A DNA stretch of 64,000 nt from Acidimicrobiaceae bacterium (GTDB lineage Bacteria; Actinomycetota; Acidimicrobiia; Acidimicrobiales; RAAP-2). The notes under the pieces were generated by a model. The model saw only the letters and a program-made list of their open reading frames with translations, was not told where the DNA came from and did no database searches. The translations under genes were made by a program, and so were the position numbers. The DNA lies in the NCBI GenBank assembly GCA_003169675.1, contig PNAT01000054.1, positions 1-64,000 of the forward strand, written 5' to 3'. This document shows positions 36,794 to 47,447 of the stretch, piece by piece. Position 1 is the stretch's first letter. Every line of letters starts with the position of its first letter.

Positions 36794-38467
36794 TCACTTT
36801 CTAGCAGGCTCCGTCTCGGTGCGGCTGAGTCCTTCCCGGAGCCGGAATTTCTGGATCTTGCCCGACGGGGTCCTCGGGAAATCGCGGACCTCATGGATCG
36901 ATTCAGGCCACTTCTGACGAGCGAGGCCGGCAGCGGCCAGATGTTGGCGCACGGATTCGAGCGTGGGTGCCGCCATTCCCTCCCGCACGCTGAGGACTGC
37001 GGCCGCATGCTCGCCGAGGCGGGCATCGGGCTCGGCGACGACCGCGACCTCGACGACGGCATCCATGCCCAGCAAGAGCTCTTCGACTTCCTGGGCGCTG
37101 ATGTTCTCGCCGCCGCGGATGATGATGTCGGAAATGCGGTCTGTGATCGTGAGGTAGCCATCGTCGTCGAGCACGCCGACGTCTCCGGTGTGGTACCAAC
37201 CGGACTCGTCGAAGGCACCGGCGGTCAATGCCTTGTCGGTGTAACCGAGACAGCAATCGGGCCCTCTGGTGATGATTTCGCCATGGCCGTCGAGTCTGAG
37301 CTCTACCCCCGGAAGTGGGCAACCGTCGGTCGTCAGGCGCTTCACTTCGGAGTCGTCGAGCAAGCTCCCGGTGATTGAAGGGTGCTCGGTGCTGCCGTAC
37401 GAGCGGAACACCTTTATCCCCAAGTCCGTCGCCCGCCGGGTCACCGCCACTGGGACGGCCGAACCGCCAAGGCCCGCGAAAGGCATCATGGCCAAGTGGT
37501 CAGGAGTGAAGTCGCGATGGTCCAGCAAACTTGTCAGGAAGTACGTGGCCCCGCCACCCACGCCGAGACCTTCGTCCCGCATCATGCGAAGGACCTCACC
37601 CGGGTCCCAGACGTCGAGCAGGTGGACGGGGCGCTCCCTGAGCAGGGGCATGAGGAACGCATTGAGCATCCCGATAAAGTGACCCACCGGTGCCCCGGTG
37701 ATCTGCGGCGGGCCACCCTTGGGGAAGAGGTAGTCGAGTTGGCGTGTCTCACACCCGATCGTGCGGTGTGAGTGCACGACTCCCTTCGGGTCGCGGGTCG
37801 TCCCCGAGGTGAAGCCGACAATTGTCGGTGAGTCGGGATCAGCCGCAAGGGGACCGGAGATGGGTTCGGCGGCCAGCATGGTCTCAAATGACGTCGCGGC
37901 CAACGGCAGGTCGTGGGCCGCCGTCTCGCCGACCACCAGCCACAAGGGCACCGGGTGGCGTGCCAGCAACTCGGAGTAGGTAGCCAGGTAGTCGCTATGC
38001 CCGAATCGATCGGCCGTCACCACCACATCGGGTGACGTCACGCGGATGATGTAGTCAACTTCCTTGGCACCATACGAGTGCACTATTGGAACGACGATTG
38101 CACCCAGATACGCGGCGGCCCAGAAGGTGACGCCTGCTTCGAGCCAATTGGGTAACTGGATCACGACGATGTCACCCGGGCCGACGCCTCTTGATTGAAG
38201 GGACCCGGCCAGGGCCCGCGCCGCTCGGTCGACGTCGGCGAATGTGCCGGCCCACGGTCGCACTTTCGAGTGCACGCGGAAGTCGAGGTTGGCCATCCTG
38301 GCCAGGCCATCCGCCACCATCGTCCCGAGCGTGCCGTCAGTCCACCAGCCTTGGGCGGCGTAGTGCGCGGCCAGGTCGCGTGGCACGGTCCGAAGGCCCC
38401 AGCGGTCCTCCACGCTCGTTCTCAACTCCCCCACAGGGCCTCCTTCGGTTTCCTGACACTCTTCCAC
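36794..38467 (-). CDS. AMP-dependent acyl-CoA synthetase/ligase
   Basis: 557 aa; TIVGFTSGTTRDPKGVVHSHRT, WYHTGDVGVLDDDGYLTITDRISDIIIRGGENISAQEVEELLLGMDAV. Confidence 0.92.
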   Translation of the reverse strand: MEECQETEGGPVGELRTSVEDRWGLRTVPRDLAAHYAAQGWWTDGTLGTMVADGLARMANLDFRVHSKVRPWAGTFADVDRAARALAGSLQSRGVGPGDIVVIQLPNWLEAGVTFWAAAYLGAIVVPIVHSYGAKEVDYIIRVTSPDVVVTADRFGHSDYLATYSELLARHPVPLWLVVGETAAHDLPLAATSFETMLAAEPISGPLAADPDSPTIVGFTSGTTRDPKGVVHSHRTIGCETRQLDYLFPKGGPPQITGAPVGHFIGMLNAFLMPLLRERPVHLLDVWDPGEVLRMMRDEGLGVGGGATYFLTSLLDHRDFTPDHLAMMPFAGLGGSAVPVAVTRRATDLGIKVFRSYGSTEHPSITGSLLDDSEVKRLTTDGCPLPGVELRLDGHGEIITRGPDCCLGYTDKALTAGAFDESGWYHTGDVGVLDDDGYLTITDRISDIIIRGGENISAQEVEELLLGMDAVVEVAVVAEPDARLGEHAAAVLSVREGMAAPTLESVRQHLAAAGLARQKWPESIHEVRDFPRTPSGKIQKFRLREGLSRTETEPARK

Positions 38468-38529
38468 TGTTGGGCGACCAATCCAAAGTACATTGCCATT
38501 CTAGGAGAACTTCGTTATCATTTGTCAAT

Positions 38530-39588
38530 ATGCCACTCTTGGAACCTGCCACGGACGCGACCGATGTCGTGCATGACCACGGGTTTCACCAGGTACGAGT
38601 GAGGCGCATCGTTCGGGAGACCGCCGACGCCAGTTCGTTCGTGCTCGACGTGCCCTCAAACCTGCGTTCCGACTTCGCCTATGAGGCCGGACAATTCTGC
38701 AACTTCAGGGTGTGGCTGGACGGCCAACCTCATATCCGCTGCTACTCCATGTCGTCATCACCTGCCGTAGACGACGAATTGCGGGTCACGGTGAAGCGGA
38801 CGACGGACGGTGTGGTCTCCAATTGGATGAACGACAATCTTGCCCCGGGTGATCTCATCGAAGTGACCCGGCCGGCCGGATTCTTTCAACTGGGCGCGCA
38901 TGAGGGTGACCTTGTTGCCTTCAGTGCCGGCAGTGGGATCACTCCCGTACTCTCGCTCCTGAAGACGGCGTTGGCGACCACTTCCCGGCAGGTCCGACTC
39001 CTCTACGCCAACCGTGATCACGAATCGATAATTTTCCGATCTGAGCTCGATTCCCTGTGCGCTGACCACACCGAGCGATTCACCGTGTTGCACCACCTCG
39101 ACGTCGAACTGGGACTCATCGGGCCGGCCGACATTCAGTCATTCGCCGGCGGGTCCTCTGACACTCAGTTCTATATCTGCGGTCCGGGACCGTTCATGGA
39201 AGTGGTCGAGCAGGCTTTGCACACCAACGGCGTCGACAAAGGTCGGATACACATTGAGCGATTCACCGCAGCTGACCCATTCCCGGCCCTTGACCTGCCG
39301 CTCGGGACTCTCACCGCCACACGAGTCACGATTGAACTCAACGGCAAGACTGACGTCACCGATCATCACCCCGGAACCACGATCCTGCAGACGGCCCGCC
39401 AAATGGGGATGTCGCCGCCCTTCTCATGTGAAATGGGGAGCTGTGCAACCTGCATGGCTATTCTTCGAGAGGGCTCAGCCACGATGCACGTCAACAATGC
39501 GCTCACTGCCGAAGAGGTGGCCGAAGGCTGGGTGCTCACGTGCCAGGCCGAACCGACGAGTCCCTCAATACATGTTGTCTACGAGTAA
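38530..39588 (+). CDS. Ferredoxin-NADP reductase-type oxidoreductase with C-terminal plant-type 2Fe-2S domain (oxygenase reductase)
   Basis: RCYSMSSSPAVDDELRVTVKR (FAD), AFSAGSGITPVLSLLKTAL (NAD), CEMGSCATCMAILREGSATMHVNNALTAEEVAEGWVLTCQA (2Fe-2S). Confidence 0.93.
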   Translation: MPLLEPATDATDVVHDHGFHQVRVRRIVRETADASSFVLDVPSNLRSDFAYEAGQFCNFRVWLDGQPHIRCYSMSSSPAVDDELRVTVKRTTDGVVSNWMNDNLAPGDLIEVTRPAGFFQLGAHEGDLVAFSAGSGITPVLSLLKTALATTSRQVRLLYANRDHESIIFRSELDSLCADHTERFTVLHHLDVELGLIGPADIQSFAGGSSDTQFYICGPGPFMEVVEQALHTNGVDKGRIHIERFTAADPFPALDLPLGTLTATRVTIELNGKTDVTDHHPGTTILQTARQMGMSPPFSCEMGSCATCMAILREGSATMHVNNALTAEEVAEGWVLTCQAEPTSPSIHVVYE

Positions 39589-39599
39589 GAGGAGAGGTG

Positions 39600-40031
39600 A
39601 TGAAGAAGCTCGTCGTTGACGACGTCATCGAACTCCAGCAGCTGCTGGCGCGTTATGCCGTCGGCATGACCAAGGGCGACATTGAAGCCGTAATGGACGT
39701 GTTCACTTCTGATGGCACCTATAGCGCCTTCGGGGACATCTATCCACTCCAAGATTTCCCCACGCTCGTGGCGGCGGCTCCCAAAGGGCTCTTCCTTGTG
39801 GGGCCTCCAGCGTTCGAGCTTGACGGGGATACCGGGCATGGCCAGCAAACTTTGTGCTTCGTCGAACAGACGACCCACGACATGCGTATCGGGTACTACT
39901 CCGACACGTATTGCCGAACGACCGATGGTTGGCGGTTGCAGACACGGTCGATGACGTTCCTACGCAAGAGCGGCGCCCAGGACGCCGGACGACCGCACGA
40001 CCCCACTCGGCCGGCTCCGACTGGTCGCTGA
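39600..40031 (+). CDS. SnoaL/NTF2-like fold protein
   Basis: MKKLVVDDVIELQQLLARYAVGMTKGDIEAVMDVFTSDGTYSAFGDIYPL; YYSDTYCRTTDGWRLQTRSMTFLR. Confidence 0.8.
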   Translation: MKKLVVDDVIELQQLLARYAVGMTKGDIEAVMDVFTSDGTYSAFGDIYPLQDFPTLVAAAPKGLFLVGPPAFELDGDTGHGQQTLCFVEQTTHDMRIGYYSDTYCRTTDGWRLQTRSMTFLRKSGAQDAGRPHDPTRPAPTGR

Positions 40032-41161
40032 TGGAGCTCGATGAATATCGGGCTTCGCTGGACGACTGGCTGGAGAGGAACACCCACGTCCTGACGCCCG
40101 ACCATGACGGCATCGGGACGCTCGACGACCAGATGGCCCAGCTTTCCAAGGTCAAGCGGCTCGCTTTCGAAGCCGGATGGATGCGCTGGGGATGGCCAGA
40201 GCGCGTCGGAGGGCTCGGTGGCTCGATCCTCTTGCGCGCCTACCTGGGCGAGGCGCTGACATCTCGGGACCTCGTTGAGCCGGGCATCTATTCGATGACT
40301 GAAGTGCTGGCACCAACCATGATCGACTACGCACCACTTGACTTGGCGGCCAGCATGGTGCCCAAGCTCCTGAGCGGTGAGGAGACCTGGTGCCAGGGGT
40401 TCTCGGAACCCGCTACCGGCAGCAATCTCGCAGCGCTGTCCTGTCGCGCCACCAGAGACGGCGATGTGTGGCGTATCTCGGGACAAAAGGTCTGGACCAG
40501 CCTCGCTCAGTACGCGGACCGATGTGTGCTCCTCACGCGTACCGGCTCATCCGAATCCGCCCACACGGGCATCACCGCACTCTTCGTCGACATGGGCAGC
40601 CCAGGTATCACGGTTCGGCCGATCGAGACCATGCACGGTGTTCCAGAGTTCTCCGAGGTCTTCTTCGACGACGTTGCCGTTCCATTGGACCGCACATTGG
40701 GAGAGGAGGGCCAGGGCTGGTCGGTCGCCATGGACCTCCTCCCGTTTGAGCGGAGCACTGCGCTCTGGCATCGCGTCGCCTACCTGCACCGCAGACTGCA
40801 AAGCCTCCTCGACGTCGCCCCAGCTCACCTGCTCGACTCCGTCGCTCTGGGCGAGGTGACGCAACTCCTTTATGCCTTACGGGCCCGCTCGCGTGCGACG
40901 CAATATCGGGTCGCCGCGGGCGAGAAGCTGGGTCCCGAGACGTCGATCGACAAGGTGCTGGTGGCAAGTGCTGAGCAAGCAGTCTTCGACCTCGTCGGTG
41001 CTGGTCTGGGTGAGGAAGTGATCATGGGAGACGATCCCTCCAGCGACCGGTGGCGCCGGGAGTACCTCTACTCGCGAGCAGCGACGATCTATGGCGGGAC
41101 CGCGGAGATTCAGAGGAACATCATCGCCCGCCGACTACTCGACCTTGGTTCGGACCGATAG
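40031..41161 (+). CDS. Acyl-CoA dehydrogenase family protein
   Basis: WCQGFSEPATGSNLAALSCRATRDGDVWRISGQKVWTS, YSRAATIYGGTAEIQRNIIARRLLDLG. Confidence 0.92.
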   Translation: MELDEYRASLDDWLERNTHVLTPDHDGIGTLDDQMAQLSKVKRLAFEAGWMRWGWPERVGGLGGSILLRAYLGEALTSRDLVEPGIYSMTEVLAPTMIDYAPLDLAASMVPKLLSGEETWCQGFSEPATGSNLAALSCRATRDGDVWRISGQKVWTSLAQYADRCVLLTRTGSSESAHTGITALFVDMGSPGITVRPIETMHGVPEFSEVFFDDVAVPLDRTLGEEGQGWSVAMDLLPFERSTALWHRVAYLHRRLQSLLDVAPAHLLDSVALGEVTQLLYALRARSRATQYRVAAGEKLGPETSIDKVLVASAEQAVFDLVGAGLGEEVIMGDDPSSDRWRREYLYSRAATIYGGTAEIQRNIIARRLLDLGSDR

Positions 41162-42123
41162 TGGACGCTGCTGATCGGGAGATCTTCAAGGCCAGCCTTC
41201 TTCACGCCGTTCGGGGTCACACCGGCTCTGCGCTCGATGCGGCCCTCGACGACCTCGGATGGCATGAAGCACTGACGCTGGATGCAGAGACGGCAGTTTC
41301 GCTCCTCTTCGAAGTGCAGGGCACCGCGAGTGCAAGTTCCTCGGCCATCGGCGAGGTGCTCCGTTTCGCACTTGGCTTGGACGGTCACCACAAGAGCGAT
41401 GTCGTGTTGCCGGCCTTCGGCCGATGGGAGACGCCGGGAAAGATCGTGGATGGAAGTCTCAGCGTTCGCGGGCTGGGAATCGTCAGCATGGGTGACCGAC
41501 CGCGCACGCTCATTGCGGCCACGGTCAATGACATGGTCGCGGTGCTCGACGTGATGGCGGCCGACCTCGTTCTCCGTCACGTGGGCGGGGTGGATCCGCG
41601 GCTCGGCCTGGTCCAGGTGGTCGGCGACGGGGTTCCCTTCAACGTGCTCACCGAGCTAGAACCCACCGGCTGGTCGACGGCGGTTGGCGTCTCCCAGCTC
41701 GCCCTCGGACACGAGCTCGTCGGTGCGGCGAGGACCATGCTGGAGCTGGCCCGCCAGCATGCCTTGGCGCGTATACAATTCGGGAAGCCGATCAGCGCAT
41801 TCCAGTCCATCAGGCATCGACTTGCCGACACCCTGGTAGGCATCGAAACCGCCGAATCCATGTTGCGGGCCGCGTGGGTGGATCAGTCCCCCGTGACAGC
41901 AGGCATGGCCAAGGCGCTCGCTGGGCGTGGCGCTCGTGCCGCCGCCCGCCACTGCCAACAGGTGTTGGCCGGCATCGGCTTCACTACAGAGCACTCGTTC
42001 CACCACTATGTCAGGCGCGTCTTCGTGCTCGACCAGCTCTTCGGCACCGCCTCTGCCTTGACCGGGGAGCTGGGCAATCAGCTTCTCAGTTCCCGTCAGC
42101 TCATGGCTATGCCGCCGCTGTGA
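41161..42123 (+). CDS. Acyl-CoA dehydrogenase-like protein (pair partner)
   Basis: GTG start at 41161 overlaps the upstream stop; FGKPISAFQSIRHRLADTLVGIETAESMLRAAW, HCQQVLAGIGFTTEHSFHHYVRR. Confidence 0.87.
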   Translation: MDAADREIFKASLLHAVRGHTGSALDAALDDLGWHEALTLDAETAVSLLFEVQGTASASSSAIGEVLRFALGLDGHHKSDVVLPAFGRWETPGKIVDGSLSVRGLGIVSMGDRPRTLIAATVNDMVAVLDVMAADLVLRHVGGVDPRLGLVQVVGDGVPFNVLTELEPTGWSTAVGVSQLALGHELVGAARTMLELARQHALARIQFGKPISAFQSIRHRLADTLVGIETAESMLRAAWVDQSPVTAGMAKALAGRGARAAARHCQQVLAGIGFTTEHSFHHYVRRVFVLDQLFGTASALTGELGNQLLSSRQLMAMPPL

Positions 42124-42203
42124 TCGGCCGGAAGAGCCAGGATCATTCGATATGTCCGAGTGACGAGCCTGTGCGACCAACCGCTGACGAGTAGGACCAA
42201 CGG

Positions 42204-43157
42204 TCAGGATGAAGCGACCAGCGAGGCCAGGAGTTCGCGCGTGCGCTTGGAGGACGCAATGAGGTCCTCCCGAGACTCGCCAATCGGCACGACCCGGACC
42301 GAAATATCAGTCACGCCGGCATCGGCGAATCCGCCCAAGCGACGTTCGATGGTCGACTCGCTGCCGGCGATCAGGATGTCGCCAACACTTCGCGCGTCAC
42401 CGTGCTCCAGCAGTTTCTGATAGTTCGGAGACACTTCGGCCTCGGAAAGAATGCGGTTCGTGCGGGCTACGGCGACGTCGATTTCGGCGTCGCTGCAGAG
42501 GCAGACCGGCACGCCAGCAACGACTCGCGGCGCCGGCCGGCCAGCCTCCGCCGCGGCACGGGTCAAGTTGGGAACGACGTGCGAACCGATCGCCCGCTCG
42601 TCAGCCATCCAGAGAATGGTGCCATCGGCCCGCTCGCCGCACAGTTTCAGCATGAGTGGTCCCAGCGCGGCAATAAGTATTGGCGTCGGCGTGACGTCCG
42701 TGATGTCGAGCGGATTGTGCACCCGGAAATACTCGTTTTCCACATCGACGGTGCCCGGGCCGCTGAGGGCCTGGTCGAGCACGTCGAGGTAGGCTCGCAT
42801 GGTCGGGACCGGACGCTCGTAGGGCAATCCGAGCATTTCGTCAATCACCCAATGGTGTGACACACCCAGGCCAACGGAAAGACGACCCTCACAGACGGCC
42901 TGCACGGACAGGATCTGCTGGGCCAGCGCAATCGGGTGCCGTGGCTGGACCGGCACCACGGCAGTGCCGATCTCGATCCGAGTGGTCTCCGTACCGACGA
43001 GGACTGCGGCGGTGAGCGCATCGAATTCGTCGGGAATCTGCGGGATCCAAACCGTGTCGAGTCCAGCACCTTCCGCCCAGCGGGCGTCGGCCTGGAGCCG
43101 TTCCACTTTGGTCCGGTAGCGGCCGCGCTCCGGGCCGATCATCAAGCCGATTCGCAT
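42204..43157 (-). CDS. LLM-class (luciferase-like, probably F420-dependent) oxidoreductase
   Basis: MRIGLMIGPERGRYRTKVERLQADARWAEGAGLDTVWIPQIPDEFDALTAAVLVGTETTRIEIGTAVVPVQPRHPIALAQQILSVQAV. Confidence 0.9.
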   Translation of the reverse strand: MRIGLMIGPERGRYRTKVERLQADARWAEGAGLDTVWIPQIPDEFDALTAAVLVGTETTRIEIGTAVVPVQPRHPIALAQQILSVQAVCEGRLSVGLGVSHHWVIDEMLGLPYERPVPTMRAYLDVLDQALSGPGTVDVENEYFRVHNPLDITDVTPTPILIAALGPLMLKLCGERADGTILWMADERAIGSHVVPNLTRAAAEAGRPAPRVVAGVPVCLCSDAEIDVAVARTNRILSEAEVSPNYQKLLEHGDARSVGDILIAGSESTIERRLGGFADAGVTDISVRVVPIGESREDLIASSKRTRELLASLVASS

Positions 43158-43194
43158 GCCGCGGCTTCCTTCCAATATTGGGGATCGTAATATG

Positions 43195-43207
43195 AGAACA
43201 CACTTCT
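43195..43207. promoter_or_regulatory. Candidate operator AGAA-N5-TTCT
   Basis: gAGAAcacacTTCTc (5-bp arms), 38 bp upstream of the LLM start at 43157. Confidence 0.5.
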
Positions 43208-43514
43208 CCTCTATCTGCATTGATAATTCTGTTCCTGGGTGAATTCTCGGCGGCACTTGGGAGGTCCAAAGGTGTCACGGAAAGGGTTATTCCCAGATGG
43301 AGGGACATCTTGAGGTCAATGCGGTCTCCGTCGCACCCTTCAGACTTCTCTCCAGGTCCATGTCACGGCGGCAAGGAACACACGCCCATGAGGTACACCG
43401 ATCCATGATTTCGGGTGCTGATCCGGAGTGCCGATGGCGCAAGCGCGACCATTCCCACGTCATGATTGGTGTCACCAGCCTTCGATGCCTCCGAAATTGG
43501 AGGACATCCACGGA

Positions 43515-44285
43515 CTACTTCGCGGTGAACCTCAAGGCACCGTCGAGGCGAATGTTCTCCCCGTTCAGGTATGGATTCGAGATGATCGACTCCACCAGGA
43601 TCGCGTACTCCTCTGGATAACCCATGCGCTTCGGAAATACCACTCCCGCCGCAGGATCCTCCTTGAGGTGCTCCAAGGCGCCAAGCATCAGAGGAGTACC
43701 GATCACGCCCGGCGCGATGGCGCACACTCGGATTCCCATTGGCGCCAGGTCCCGCGCCATTGGCAGCGTCATGCCGAGAATTGCCGCCTTGGCCGCTCCG
43801 TACGCGACTTGTCCGCTCTTTCCTTCCATCCCGGCGATCGATGCGGTGTTCACGACCACGCCTCGCTGCCCATTTTCATCGGGCTCGTTCTCGCCGATTG
43901 CCGCCGCGACGAGGCGCGTGACGTTGAACGTGCCGGTCGCATTCATTTCCATGGTCAGAACGAAGGAGTCCTTGTCGTGCGGGACTCCGCCCCGGCCAAC
44001 GGTCCGCCCGCCACCAACTCCCCCGCCGGCCACGTTGACCAATATTGAAAGTGGGCCGAAAAGCCGCGCCGCCTCGATGGCCGCTCTCACGTCGTCGTCA
44101 TTGTTCACGTCTCCGCCTACAGCGGCGGCGGCGTCTCCCAGCTCCTTCGCCAGATCGCCGGCGCGAAGTGCATCCCGGTCAAAGATCGCTACGCGCACAC
44201 CGTTTTCGACCAGCCTCCTCACAGTTGCTGCACCGAGTCCACCGGCACCTCCGGTGACGATGGCGGACCGTCCCTGCATATTCAT
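43515..44285 (-). CDS. SDR family oxidoreductase
   Basis: 256 aa; MNMQGRSAIVTGGAGGLGAATVRRLVENG, VAYGAAKAAILGMTLPMARDLAPMGIRVCAIAPGVIGTPLM. Confidence 0.93.
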   Translation of the reverse strand: MNMQGRSAIVTGGAGGLGAATVRRLVENGVRVAIFDRDALRAGDLAKELGDAAAAVGGDVNNDDDVRAAIEAARLFGPLSILVNVAGGGVGGGRTVGRGGVPHDKDSFVLTMEMNATGTFNVTRLVAAAIGENEPDENGQRGVVVNTASIAGMEGKSGQVAYGAAKAAILGMTLPMARDLAPMGIRVCAIAPGVIGTPLMLGALEHLKEDPAAGVVFPKRMGYPEEYAILVESIISNPYLNGENIRLDGALRFTAK

Positions 44286-44709
44286 AAATCAGTTCCCTTC
44301 TCCTCAAGCGAACGAACCACCCGAAGGCGCCCCCTAACGGGAATCGGACCAATCGGCGTCACCTGGGTACTGCACCTCTTTCCATAACTGCGGTCAAGAA
44401 AGCCTCACGGCAACAGAAACCTGCCCTCATGTGGCAAGACTTCATGCACACCCGAGATTGAATGGTAATTAGGATCTGTTTATTTCGCAATAAGAGTATC
44501 CCTACAGCGCTTTGGGGCATCGGAGTAGGCGGAACGATATAATCAACCCCGCAGGGAGCCGGGGAGATCAGGTTTGAAATGATGCGATGCCTCTGACACC
44601 GAGCAGACGTTGACGGCAGGGCTTCACCGACCACCGGACCCTGCGGGGAAGCGTTCACGAGAACAACAGATGCACGATCGGTGGGCAACGGTGCCCATGG
44701 AGGAGAACA

Positions 44710-46197
44710 GTGATTGTGGCTGATGTACCGCAGGTGAGCCCTGAAACGAGGATGTTGATCGACGGGAAGCTCGTCGACGCCAGTCAGGGAAAGACCTTCG
44801 CCAACGTGAACCCGGCGACAGAAGAGGTCCTCGGTCATGTCGCCAACGCGTCGGCTGACGATATGGAGCGCGCCATTTCCGCCGCCCGACGCGCTTTCGA
44901 TGACACGGACTGGTCGACGAATCGGCCTTTCAGGCAGCGTTGTCTCGAGCAGCTCACGGACGCCCTTCAGACTGAGAGAGAGGAATTGAGAGAACAGCTC
45001 ATTCTCGAAGTCGGCTGCCCCCGAATGCTCACGTACGGGCCGCAACTTGATGCCCCGCTGGATCACGCCATCAGCTATCCGGCCAAACTTATTGACGACT
45101 ACGCGTGGGAGACCGACCTGGGCGACGCCGTGAACATGCGAGGGGGTATCGACTCGCGACGCGTCGTCAAAGAGCCAGTCGGCGTGGTCGGGGCCATCGT
45201 GCCGTGGAATTACCCTTTCGAGGTATCGATTACGAAGGTGGCGCAGGCTCTCGCCACTGGTAACACGGCTGTCCTCAAGCCGGCCCCCGATACGCCGTGG
45301 AATGCTACCTGCATCGGTCGCATCGTTGCCGAACACACCGACATTCCCCCTGGCGTCCTCAACATTGTCACTTCGTCCGATCACCAAGTGGGCGAGCAGC
45401 TCACGCTGTCGCCCCACGTCGATCTCATTTCCTTCACGGGCTCGACTGTGGTGGGAAAGCGGATCATGGAGAAGGGTGCCGCCACACTCAAACGCCTGTT
45501 CCTTGAGCTCGGTGGCAAGTCTGCGACGATCGTCCTCGAAGACGCCGACTTCCCGACGGCCATGATGTCCGGACTGGCCGTGTGCTCCCACGCAGGTCAA
45601 GGGTGCGCCATCCCAACTCGAATGCTCATCCCCCGAAGTCGCTACGCCGAAGGTGTTGAGATCCTTCGAGCAACTATGTCGGGCGTGCCCTACGGAGACC
45701 CGCAGCGACCGGACGTCATCATGGGCCCCCTGATCTCCGAGAAGCAGCGCTCTCGGGTACTGGGCTACATCGAACGCGGTGTGGCCGATGGGGCCACATT
45801 GGCACTCGGTGGGCGGCGCCCGGAGGAGTTGGACAAGGGCTGGTACGTCCAGCCCACATTGTTCACCGAGGTGGACAACTCAATGGCCATTGCCCGAGAG
45901 GAGATTTTTGGTCCGGTCCTCGTCGTTATCCCATTCGAAGACGATGATGACGCTGTGAGGATCGCCAATGACAGCAATTACGGGCTCGGTGGTGCGGTCA
46001 TTTCAGCCTCGCTTGAGCGCTCACTCGCCGTGGCACGCCGAGTCCGCACGGGGATCGTCAGCGTGAATGGCGGGATGCCCTACGGAGCCGACCTCCCATT
46101 TGGAGGCTTCAAGGACAGCGGAATCGGCCGACAGAACGGGATTGCGGGGTTCGACCAGTACCTTGAGATCAAGTCGATGGCCTGGCCTGCTGGCTGA
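44710..46197 (+). CDS. Aldehyde dehydrogenase family protein
   Basis: 495 aa; PWNYPFEVSITKVAQALATGNTAVLKPAPDTP, FTGSTVVGKRIM, LELGGKSATIVL, AGQGCAIPTR, EEIFGPVLVVIPFEDDDDA. Confidence 0.95.
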   Translation: MIVADVPQVSPETRMLIDGKLVDASQGKTFANVNPATEEVLGHVANASADDMERAISAARRAFDDTDWSTNRPFRQRCLEQLTDALQTEREELREQLILEVGCPRMLTYGPQLDAPLDHAISYPAKLIDDYAWETDLGDAVNMRGGIDSRRVVKEPVGVVGAIVPWNYPFEVSITKVAQALATGNTAVLKPAPDTPWNATCIGRIVAEHTDIPPGVLNIVTSSDHQVGEQLTLSPHVDLISFTGSTVVGKRIMEKGAATLKRLFLELGGKSATIVLEDADFPTAMMSGLAVCSHAGQGCAIPTRMLIPRSRYAEGVEILRATMSGVPYGDPQRPDVIMGPLISEKQRSRVLGYIERGVADGATLALGGRRPEELDKGWYVQPTLFTEVDNSMAIAREEIFGPVLVVIPFEDDDDAVRIANDSNYGLGGAVISASLERSLAVARRVRTGIVSVNGGMPYGADLPFGGFKDSGIGRQNGIAGFDQYLEIKSMAWPAG

Positions 46198-46307
46198 ATT
46201 CGGTCTGATGCGAAGATTGGTTCACATGACCACGCCTGTAGCTGTATCGACCGTCTGATGCCCGTGAATGCCGCAAGGTCCTCGTGCTTCGAGACGGAAG
46301 GCAATTC

Positions 46308-47447
46308 ATGTTGTTAGCGCTGACCGATGACCAGGAGCTCTTCCGAGAAACAACGTCCAAGCTCCTCGGTGAATTCGTCCCGGCCGAAGTCCTTCGCAGC
46401 CTGCAGGACGACGCAATCGGCTTCGAGGCTGAATACTGGCGTCGTGGTGCGGACCTCGGGTGGACCTCACTCCTGGTGGGCGAGGAGCACGGAGGCGGCT
46501 CTCTCAGTGGCCAGGGCCTCGTCGACCTCACCCTGGTGGCTCATGAGTTCGGCCGACATGCCGCTCCGGGTCCGCTGGCTGTCACCAATGTCGTCGCGGC
46601 GACGTTGAGCGAAGCGGGAGGCAGTCAAAGCAACGGGGTGATCGGCGATCTGCTGACCGGTAGGTCAATTGCCACATGGTGCTTCAGTGAGCCACGGCCC
46701 CACGATCGACTCGACAACGGCTGCTTGGACATCCGTGTGAACGGTGACGAAGTCGTCCTCAATGGAGTGAAGCGACCCGTCGAGTCTGGCCATGGAGCCA
46801 GCCACCTCTTGGTGTCCGGTCGCACGGGGGCCGGATACTCACAGGTGCTAGTACCCGCTGGTGCCAGCGGCATGACCTTGGCGACCATGCAAAGCGTTGA
46901 TCTGACACGCCGATTCTCTGTGGTCACTTTTGATGACGTCAGGCTTCCCTCCTCCACCGTCATCGGTGAAATCGGGTGCGCTGGTGAGCAGGTCACGAGG
47001 CAACTCCGGCGTGTCATCGCCATTTTGTGTGCAGAATCCGTCGGGACCATGCAGGCGGCCTTCGACATGACGGTCGAATGGGCCTTCGATCGCTATTCGT
47101 TTGGCCGTCCATTGGCGTCGTACCAGGAGCTCAAACATAGATTTGCCGATATGAAGACCTGGCTGGAAGCGAGTCACGCGGTGAGCGATGCCGCCACTCT
47201 GGCCGTGGCGCTTGGGGAGCCCGACGCCGACGAGCTCCTCAGCAGTGCAAAGGCATTCATTGGCGACTTCGGATCCGAACTAATTCAGGACTGTGTCCAG
47301 ATCCATGGAGGTATTGGAGTGACCTTCGATCACGATCTCCACCTCTTCCTTCGCCGTCACACCTTGAATCGCGGGCTCTACGGGACTCCCGAAGAGCACC
47401 GCCAGCGCCTGGCAGACCTTGTCACCATGACGGAGAGTGCAACATGA
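46308..47447 (+). CDS. Acyl-CoA dehydrogenase-like protein (pair partner)
   Basis: MLLALTDDQELFRETTSKLLGEFVPAEVLRSL, YSFGRPLASYQELKHRFADMKTWLEASHAV, QIHGGIGVTFDHDLHLFLRRHTL. Confidence 0.9.
   Translation: MLLALTDDQELFRETTSKLLGEFVPAEVLRSLQDDAIGFEAEYWRRGADLGWTSLLVGEEHGGGSLSGQGLVDLTLVAHEFGRHAAPGPLAVTNVVAATLSEAGGSQSNGVIGDLLTGRSIATWCFSEPRPHDRLDNGCLDIRVNGDEVVLNGVKRPVESGHGASHLLVSGRTGAGYSQVLVPAGASGMTLATMQSVDLTRRFSVVTFDDVRLPSSTVIGEIGCAGEQVTRQLRRVIAILCAESVGTMQAAFDMTVEWAFDRYSFGRPLASYQELKHRFADMKTWLEASHAVSDAATLAVALGEPDADELLSSAKAFIGDFGSELIQDCVQIHGGIGVTFDHDLHLFLRRHTLNRGLYGTPEEHRQRLADLVTMTESAT

Noticed and set aside
44359-45600. 413-aa minus-strand ORF antisense to the aldehyde dehydrogenase
   Set aside because: No recognisable domain, fully antisense to a gene with clear ALDH motifs; high-GC antisense artefact.
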